The notes under the pieces: model-generated | What the model saw: the letters and a program-made list of their open reading frames with translations, nothing else | What the model was told of the DNA's origin: nothing | Databases searched by the model: none | Assembly: GCA_028724485.1 (NCBI GenBank) | Contig: JAQYCY010000066.1 | Coordinates: 1-19,023 of the forward strand | Source: CAG-917 sp028724485 | GTDB taxonomy: Bacteria > Bacillota > Clostridia > Christensenellales > CAG-917 | DNA: 19,023 nt | Reading direction: 5' to 3' | Position numbers and translations under genes: made by a program | Part shown: positions 14,386 to 19,023 of the stretch, piece after piece | Layout: each line of letters starts with the position of its first letter | Position numbering within the stretch: the stretch's first letter is position 1

Positions 14386-14928
14386 ATGGATAAATTTTAC
14401 ACAATTACGGTTGCAGGCTGTACGCGCGACCTTCCAATTTGCACAGTAAACGAAAAAATGGACATTGCGGCATTCGTAATGTTCGGTGACGTCGAACTCA
14501 CCGTCAATGCGGCAAAAGAGCTTCTTAAAAAGGCTCCGGAATTCGATATCATTTTGACGGCTGAATCAAAAGGCATTCCGCTTGCTTACGAAATGAGCCG
14601 TGAAAGCGGAAAGAAATACGTTCTTGCCAGAAAGAGTCCTAAGCTCTATATGAAAGAACCTATCAAAATCGCCGTTAAATCTATTACGACCGCAAAAATT
14701 CAGGAACTCTATCTCGACAAAGCAGACGCTGACCTTTTGAACGGCAAAAGATGCCTTATCGTCGATGACGTTATCTCGACAGGCGAATCGCTTAAAGCTC
14801 TTGAGGGACTTCTCGAACAAACGGGCGCGGAAATCGTAGGAAAAATGGCTGTTCTTGCCGAAGGCGACGCCGCAAAGCGTAACGATATCATCTATCTCGA
14901 ACATTTGCCGCTCTTTTTTAAAGACTAA
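14386..14928 (+). CDS. Phosphoribosyltransferase, adenine phosphoribosyltransferase-like
   Basis: A 180-residue type I phosphoribosyltransferase. The PRPP-binding loop is CLIVDDVISTGES (about 123-135). AESKGIPLAYEMSR (59-72) and ARKSPKLYM (81-89) occupy the positions of the EARGF-type and RKxxKLP elements of adenine phosphoribosyltransferase. The likely reaction is adenine plus PRPP to AMP, but the base-specificity residues differ enough that xanthine or another purine, or a regulatory role, cannot be excluded, so I give no symbol. The start has AAAGAGG upstream. It is a single-gene unit between a perfect promoter and a strong terminator, divergent from the amino-acid transporter. Confidence 0.8.
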   Translation: MDKFYTITVAGCTRDLPICTVNEKMDIAAFVMFGDVELTVNAAKELLKKAPEFDIILTAESKGIPLAYEMSRESGKKYVLARKSPKLYMKEPIKIAVKSITTAKIQELYLDKADADLLNGKRCLIVDDVISTGESLKALEGLLEQTGAEIVGKMAVLAEGDAAKRNDIIYLEHLPLFFKD

Positions 14929-14996
14929 AATAGGACTACTATCAAAAAGTAATAACTATTTTATCAAATCGGTTATAAAACAAGAAATTCAAAACC

Positions 14997-15019
14997 AAAC
15001 GGACGAAAGTCCGTTTTTT
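14997..15019 (+). terminator. Rho-independent terminator after the phosphoribosyltransferase gene
   Basis: Perfect 8-bp stem aaacggac/gtccgttt (14997-15004 with 15009-15016), a GAAA tetraloop, and six T (15014-15019). It separates this unit from the branched-chain operon. Confidence 0.92.
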
Positions 15020-15096
15020 CTTTGTCTTTACTTATTTAACAAGCAACCCTATCCTTTTTCGTTGCTATGCCAATCCTTTTAATTTATCTTTCTTTG

Positions 15097-15125
15097 TTGA
15101 CTATAATATATTTATAAATTATAAT
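15097..15125 (+). promoter_or_regulatory. Sigma-A promoter of the ilvB-ilvN-leuA-cimA operon
   Basis: TTGACT (15097-15102) and TATAAT (15120-15125) with a 17-bp spacer predict a start near 15132 and a leader of about 74 bases. I see no T-box or long leader with a terminator, which many Bacillota ilv operons carry. Confidence 0.75.
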
Positions 15126-15157
15126 ATTAAATAAATCATTATGGGATAATATCATTA

Positions 15158-15193
15158 CAAAAGAAAATTTAAATTTATTTTTGTTTTCTTTTG
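15158..15193 (+). promoter_or_regulatory. Leader hairpin upstream of ilvB
   Basis: caaaagaaaa (15158-15167) is perfectly complementary to ttttcttttg (15184-15193), with a 16-base loop. The 3' arm ends 12 bases before the ilvB ATG, in the region where a ribosome site would be expected and none is seen. It could influence translation initiation or bind a regulator. Confidence 0.4.
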
Positions 15194-15205
15194 CTTGGCA
15201 TTAAA

Positions 15206-16738
15206 ATGAACGGCGCAGAAATTTTGCTTAAAAGTTTAACAAAACTCAACGTGGATACCATTTTCGGGTATCCGGGTTCTACTATTCTGCCTATTTACGA
15301 CGCGCTCGACAAATATCCGATAAAACACGTTTTAACGGCGCACGAACAAGGGGCAGGGTTTGCCGCAAGCGGAATGGCGAGAGCAACGGGCAAAGTCGGA
15401 GTCGTAATAGCGACTTCAGGTCCCGGCGCAACCAATCTTGTTACGCCGATTGCGGACGCCTTTATGGACAGCGTCCCGCTTATCGCGATTACGGGCAACG
15501 TAGAACTCAAAAATCTCGGACACGACTGCTTTCAAGAGGTGGACGTTTTCGGTATGACGTTGCCGATAGTTAAATACAGTTATATCGTAAAATCCACAGC
15601 CGATATAGAAAAAACAGTGTTTGAAGCGTTTAAGATTGCAACAAGCGGAAGAAAAGGTCCTGTTTTAATTGATATTCCTTTTGACGTTTTGATAGGCGAC
15701 GGCGATTTTAAGGGGATTTATTCCTATGCCGAAGAAAAACCGAACTATGAACTTAAAGGCATTGAAAAAATTGCCGAAATTATAAATAACGCAAAAAAAC
15801 CATTTTTATATTTGGGTGGCGGCTCGCAAGACTACTCTTGCGAAGTAAAAACGCTTGCAAGACGTATAAACGCACAGATAGGCGTCAGTTATATGGCGCT
15901 CGGCGTCGTTCCTTTCGACTATAAGGGTTATCTCGGAGTCGTAACGGACGACAACAAAAACCTTAAAACCGTCCTTTCGTCATCCGATTTGGTAATCGCT
16001 CTCGGAGCAAGGTTCAACAGCCGCTCAACCGCATTTACGAACGTTAAAAACAAAACGATAATTCAAATCGACGTTGACGGAGCGGAAATCGATAAAAACG
16101 TAATTTGCGACAACTATCTCGTTTGCGACTTGAAAACGGCGTTAGACGCGCTGATGCCGCTAATAAAGCAAAAGGAGCAAACCGAACTCGAACAGGCGGA
16201 AGTTTCTCGCAGTTCGAGGGGCAGAGAAATCATACGCAAAATCTCGGAGCTTTGCGACGCAGTCGTCGTAACCGACGTAGGACTTCACCAGACTTGGACG
16301 GCAACCGATTATAAATTTAAAAATCCTCGCACGTTCATAACGAGCGGCGGACTCGGCGTCATGGGCTTCGGAATGGGCGGCGCAATAGGCGCGACACTCG
16401 GAACAGGCAAAAAAGTGGTTTTGATAACGGGCGACGGTTCGCTTAGAATGAATATCGCAGAGTTTGAAACCGCCGTCAAACTTAACGTCGATTTGACGGT
16501 GTTTTGCATGAACAATTCCGCTCTCGGGCTTATCAAAAAAATTCAAAACAAACATTACGGCAAGCATTACGTCGAATGTGACGAGCCAAAACTCGATTTT
16601 GCAAAACTTGCCGTTGCATACGGCGGAAACGGCTTGAAGCTCGATTTAAGCGACGACGTAGAAAGCGTCGTCAAAAAGGCGCTTAGCTTCACTACCCCGA
16701 CAATAGTCGATTGTCGCATTTCAGATAAGGAGTTTTAA
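15206..16738 (+). CDS. ilvB: Acetolactate synthase large (catalytic) subunit
   Basis: Thiamine-diphosphate enzyme that condenses two pyruvate to acetolactate (valine, leucine) or pyruvate with 2-oxobutyrate (isoleucine). The 510 residues show the N-terminal FGYPGSTILPIYDAL (20-34), catalytic Glu47 in AHEQGAGFAASGMAR, SGPGATNLVTPIADA (71-85), and the TPP/Mg motif GDGS...NN (409-412 to 436-437). A little shorter than the usual 550-590. ATG at 15206 starts the conserved MNGAEILLK. A TTG at 15191 is in frame but has no better ribosome site, and neither start has a clear Shine-Dalgarno. It is followed one base later by ilvN. ALS was preferred over a catabolic or POX-like paralogue because of this partner. 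Confidence 0.93.
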   Translation: MNGAEILLKSLTKLNVDTIFGYPGSTILPIYDALDKYPIKHVLTAHEQGAGFAASGMARATGKVGVVIATSGPGATNLVTPIADAFMDSVPLIAITGNVELKNLGHDCFQEVDVFGMTLPIVKYSYIVKSTADIEKTVFEAFKIATSGRKGPVLIDIPFDVLIGDGDFKGIYSYAEEKPNYELKGIEKIAEIINNAKKPFLYLGGGSQDYSCEVKTLARRINAQIGVSYMALGVVPFDYKGYLGVVTDDNKNLKTVLSSSDLVIALGARFNSRSTAFTNVKNKTIIQIDVDGAEIDKNVICDNYLVCDLKTALDALMPLIKQKEQTELEQAEVSRSSRGREIIRKISELCDAVVVTDVGLHQTWTATDYKFKNPRTFITSGGLGVMGFGMGGAIGATLGTGKKVVLITGDGSLRMNIAEFETAVKLNVDLTVFCMNNSALGLIKKIQNKHYGKHYVECDEPKLDFAKLAVAYGGNGLKLDLSDDVESVVKKALSFTTPTIVDCRISDKEF

Positions 16739-16739
16739 A

Positions 16740-17246
16740 ATGGTCAAAAGCACAAAAACCGAAAGGCATATCATTTCCATTCTCACAAAAAACCAACCGG
16801 GCGTACTGTCGAGAATCGCAGGCTTGTTCTCTCGCAGAGGCTACAACATTGACGGACTTACCGTTTGCGCAACCGAAAACGAAAACTACTCTCGTATGAC
16901 GGTCACGGTGAACGCAACCGATTGGACCGCAAATCAAATTGTGGAGCAACTTAAAAAACAAATAGACGTCGTTAAGGTTTTAGACCTCAACAGCGGCGAC
17001 GTTGCTCTTAGAGAATTGCTTTTGATAAAGGTAAACGCAGGCGCGAAAGAAAGAAGCGAACTTTGCGACCTTTGCGCCATTTTTAAAGCCAAAGCTCTCG
17101 ACACCACGCCAAGTACTATGATGTTCGAACTTACGGGCAACACGTCGAAAATCGACGCTTTTATAGGCGTTCTCGTTCCTTACGGAATTATAGAAATGGC
17201 AAGAACGGGCGGCGCTGCCCTTGAAAGAGGAAAAAATGAAAATTAA
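16740..17246 (+). CDS. ilvN: Acetolactate synthase small (regulatory) subunit
   Basis: The 168-residue partner of IlvB that stimulates the enzyme and in this family confers valine feedback inhibition. The N-terminal ACT domain (about 8-80) has ISILTKNQPGVLSRIAGLFS and RRGYNIDGLTVC, both typical. The C-terminal domain (about 85-160) includes RELLLIKV and FELTGNTSKIDAFI. An AAGGAG ribosome site lies within the end of ilvB, and the start is one base after the ilvB stop. Confidence 0.94.
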   Translation: MVKSTKTERHIISILTKNQPGVLSRIAGLFSRRGYNIDGLTVCATENENYSRMTVTVNATDWTANQIVEQLKKQIDVVKVLDLNSGDVALRELLLIKVNAGAKERSELCDLCAIFKAKALDTTPSTMMFELTGNTSKIDAFIGVLVPYGIIEMARTGGAALERGKNEN

Positions 17247-18726
17247 AATTTTTGATACGACTCTCCGCGACGGTGAACAAGCTCCCGGCTTCACCATGCA
17301 CCCTAAGGAGAAATTAGACGTTGCTTTGCGACTCGAAGCAATGAATGTCGACGCAATCGAAGCAGGTTTTCCTGCCTGTTCGAAAGCCGACTTTTTAAGC
17401 GTGAAAGAAATTGCCGAGAACGTCAAAAACTCGTCCGTTATGGCTCTTGCAAGAAGCACCGCCCAAGACATAGATTCGGCAGTGCTTGCCCTTCAATCGG
17501 CAGCCAATCCTATTTTGCACGTCTTTATAGCGACGAGTCCTATTCACCTTAAATACAAACTCAAAATGACGGAAGACGAAGTTTTGGAGTCGATTGCATA
17601 TCACGCAAAATACGCCAAAAACAAAGCCGCTTTGGTTAGATATGCGTTTGAAGACGCAACCAGAACGCCAAGAGAATTTTTGCTCAAAGCCGTTCAAACT
17701 GCCGTAACAGCAGGGGCGGATTGTATAAATATCGCAGATACGGTCGGCTACTCCACTCCGAGAGAAATGGCTGAACTTGTCAAATATTTAAAATCGAACG
17801 TCGACGTCAGATTGGGCGTTCACTGCCACAACGATTTAGGACTTGCAACCGCAAACACACTTTCGGCGATAGAAGCAGGCGCGGAAGATTTCGACTGCGC
17901 CGTTATAGGTCTTGGCGAAAGAGCGGGAAACGCTTCGCTCGAAGAAGTTGTTATGGCACTCAAAACCCGCTATCCCGAATACGAACTTAACATCGACACA
18001 AAGCAAATTTACGGCACGGCAAAACTCGTATCGAGCATAGTCGGCGTAAAGTTGCCGCCTTTTAAGACCATTGTCGGCTCAAACGCTTTTGCGCACGAAG
18101 CAGGTATTCACCAACACGGCGTGCTTGAAAACCGAGCGACATACGAGCTTATGAATCCCGACGACATCGGAATTCCACAAAACAAGTTGCTCCTTGGAAA
18201 ACATAGCGGTAAACACGCATTTTTGGAACTTATCGGCGAAATGGGCTATACCCTGACGCCCGAAGAAGCGTCTTTCTATTTTGAAAAATTCAAAGACTTT
18301 GCCGAGCGTAAAAAGATTGTCACTCGCCGCGACATCGACGCGCTTTTAATCAATATTTCGCGCCACGCGATAAAGCGTACCTACTCGCTCACCGACTACG
18401 AAATTACGTCGTACAAAAATCAAGCGACTGCCGAAATCACCTTGTCAAGCGGCAACCGTCAGCACGTCGAAAAAATGAGCGGCGACGGTCCTGTCGACGC
18501 TGCGTTTAAAGCGATAAACTCGCTGACAGGACAAAATTTCATTCTTAACGACTATTCCATTCATTCGGTAACCGAAGGTAAAGACGCTCTCGGTGAAGCC
18601 ACCGTAAAGCTCGAACTCGACGGCAAAATTATGACAGGCAAAGGCTTATCGACCGACGTTTTGGAAGCGTCTATCATTGCGTACTTAAACGCAGTCAACA
18701 AACTTATTTCGGACGGTGATTTATGA
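17236..18726 (+). CDS. leuA: 2-isopropylmalate synthase
   Basis: Condenses acetyl-CoA with 2-oxoisovalerate, the first committed step to leucine. The 496 residues contain the TIM-barrel DRE-TIM motif DTTLRDGEQ (7-15), metal site HCHNDLGLATANT (196-208), GERAGNASLEEVV with the expected Asn ligand, and the C-terminal leucine-sensing domain (about 385-496, including KMSGDGPVDAAF). I chose ATG at 17236, which has GAAAGAGG upstream and opens with the conserved MKIKIFDTTLRDGEQ. An in-frame TTG at 17221 is less likely. It overlaps ilvN by 11 bp and the next gene by 4 bp, so the operon is tightly packed. Confidence 0.94.
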   Translation: MKIKIFDTTLRDGEQAPGFTMHPKEKLDVALRLEAMNVDAIEAGFPACSKADFLSVKEIAENVKNSSVMALARSTAQDIDSAVLALQSAANPILHVFIATSPIHLKYKLKMTEDEVLESIAYHAKYAKNKAALVRYAFEDATRTPREFLLKAVQTAVTAGADCINIADTVGYSTPREMAELVKYLKSNVDVRLGVHCHNDLGLATANTLSAIEAGAEDFDCAVIGLGERAGNASLEEVVMALKTRYPEYELNIDTKQIYGTAKLVSSIVGVKLPPFKTIVGSNAFAHEAGIHQHGVLENRATYELMNPDDIGIPQNKLLLGKHSGKHAFLELIGEMGYTLTPEEASFYFEKFKDFAERKKIVTRRDIDALLINISRHAIKRTYSLTDYEITSYKNQATAEITLSSGNRQHVEKMSGDGPVDAAFKAINSLTGQNFILNDYSIHSVTEGKDALGEATVKLELDGKIMTGKGLSTDVLEASIIAYLNAVNKLISDGDL

Positions 18727-19023
18727 AAATCGAACTGTACGACACAACTTTAAGAGACGGCGCAGGCGGACTCGGAATTTCATATTCCACACAAGACAAA
18801 ACGGAAATATTCAGTCTTCTTGTAAACTACGGTATCGACCTTATAGAAGGGGGCTACCCTTCCGCAAATCCAAAGGATACGGCTTTTTTTGCTGCCGAAA
18901 AATCGGATAAGCTCGTTGCTTTTTGCTCAACCGCAAAAGTAGGCGAAACCGCAAGCGATGACGAAGGGTTAATACAAACCCTCTCTCTTTCAAATAAAGT
19001 CGTTTGTCTTTTCGGAAAAACTT
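18723..19023 (+). CDS. cimA: Citramalate synthase, N-terminal part (cut by window end)
   Basis: Starts with an ATGA overlap with the leuA stop and runs off the window after 100 residues. The sequence opens MKIELYDTTLRDGAGGLGIS and continues with DKTEIFSLLVNYGIDLIEGGYPSANPKD and FFAA. This is the pattern of the long-type citramalate synthase (YDTTLRDGAQ...GIS, IEGGWPxxNPKD), distinct from the adjacent LeuA. It condenses acetyl-CoA and pyruvate to (R)-citramalate, giving 2-oxobutyrate for isoleucine without threonine deaminase. Odd point: the residue after DGA, normally Gln, is Gly here (DGAGG). The C-terminal regulatory domain is outside the window. A homocitrate synthase-like paralogue is less likely. 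Confidence 0.85.
   Translation, partial: MKIELYDTTLRDGAGGLGISYSTQDKTEIFSLLVNYGIDLIEGGYPSANPKDTAFFAAEKSDKLVAFCSTAKVGETASDDEGLIQTLSLSNKVVCLFGKT

Noticed and set aside
15126..15205. T-box or leader-peptide attenuator for the ilv operon
   Set aside because: The leader is only about 74 bases, with no T-box sequence and no branched-chain codon run. The only ATG (15141) gives a two-codon frame ending in TAA.
1..19023. Mobile element, phage, CRISPR array or defence system
   Set aside because: I found no transposase, integrase, terminal inverted repeats with target duplications, regularly spaced repeats, or recognisable nuclease or toxin-antitoxin genes in the window.

Overview
The window looks like a chromosomal segment from a Gram-positive-type, fermentative bacterium, most likely an uncultured Clostridia-like member of the Bacillota. 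The evidence is the gene set: the membrane diadenylate cyclase CdaA, a solute-binding lipoprotein with a polar amino-acid ABC transporter, a Bacillota-style aspartate kinase with two ACT domains, and an ilvB-ilvN-leuA-cimA cluster. Strong GGAGG-type ribosome sites, consensus sigma-A promoters (TTGACA, 17-bp spacer, TATAAT) and AT-rich intergenic DNA agree with this. I cannot place it to genus. I see no phage, transposon, CRISPR array, tRNA or rRNA.

Layout from left to right. Positions 1-543 hold two small unrecognised plus-strand genes (a CxxC/CxxC mini-protein and a small protein with a glycine-rich hydrophobic segment). They are followed by three back-to-back inverted repeats ending in a strong terminator (557-723), a candidate structured RNA, and then about 260 bp of T-rich non-coding DNA. 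A minus-strand pair, tcdA-thiN (985-2290), overlaps by 8 bp. An AT-rich divergent region with 15-bp tandem repeats precedes a large plus-strand MacB/FtsX-type ABC exporter fusion (2665-5394) with a perfect sigma-A promoter. Five minus-strand genes (5678-10872) look like one operon in the order holA, a 6-TM protein, cdaA, a DUF1015 protein, aspartate kinase, ending at a bidirectional terminator. A non-coding stretch with an imperfect direct repeat (11001-11130) separates this from a minus-strand amino-acid ABC transporter (binding lipoprotein, permease, ATPase; 11345-14101). The divergent control region 14102-14385 carries three TGCATAAA elements, then comes a single-gene phosphoribosyltransferase unit (14386-14928). 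The right end is the plus-strand branched-chain amino-acid operon ilvB-ilvN-leuA-cimA (15206 to the window edge), with cimA cut by the edge.

How the genes fit together: IlvBN makes acetolactate or acetohydroxybutyrate, LeuA starts leucine synthesis, and CimA should supply 2-oxobutyrate for isoleucine from pyruvate without threonine deaminase. Aspartate kinase feeds lysine, threonine and methionine synthesis. CdaA makes c-di-AMP, here in an operon with holA and aspartate kinase instead of cdaR and glmM.

Most of the window is conventional housekeeping and metabolic DNA. The items that stand out are the candidate structured RNA at 557-723; the roughly 113-residue insertion in the transporter ATPase, paired with a long charged tail on its permease; the phased palindromic operator-like elements at 14177-14288; the unusual cdaA neighbourhood; and the hairpin in the ilvB leader where a ribosome site would be expected.
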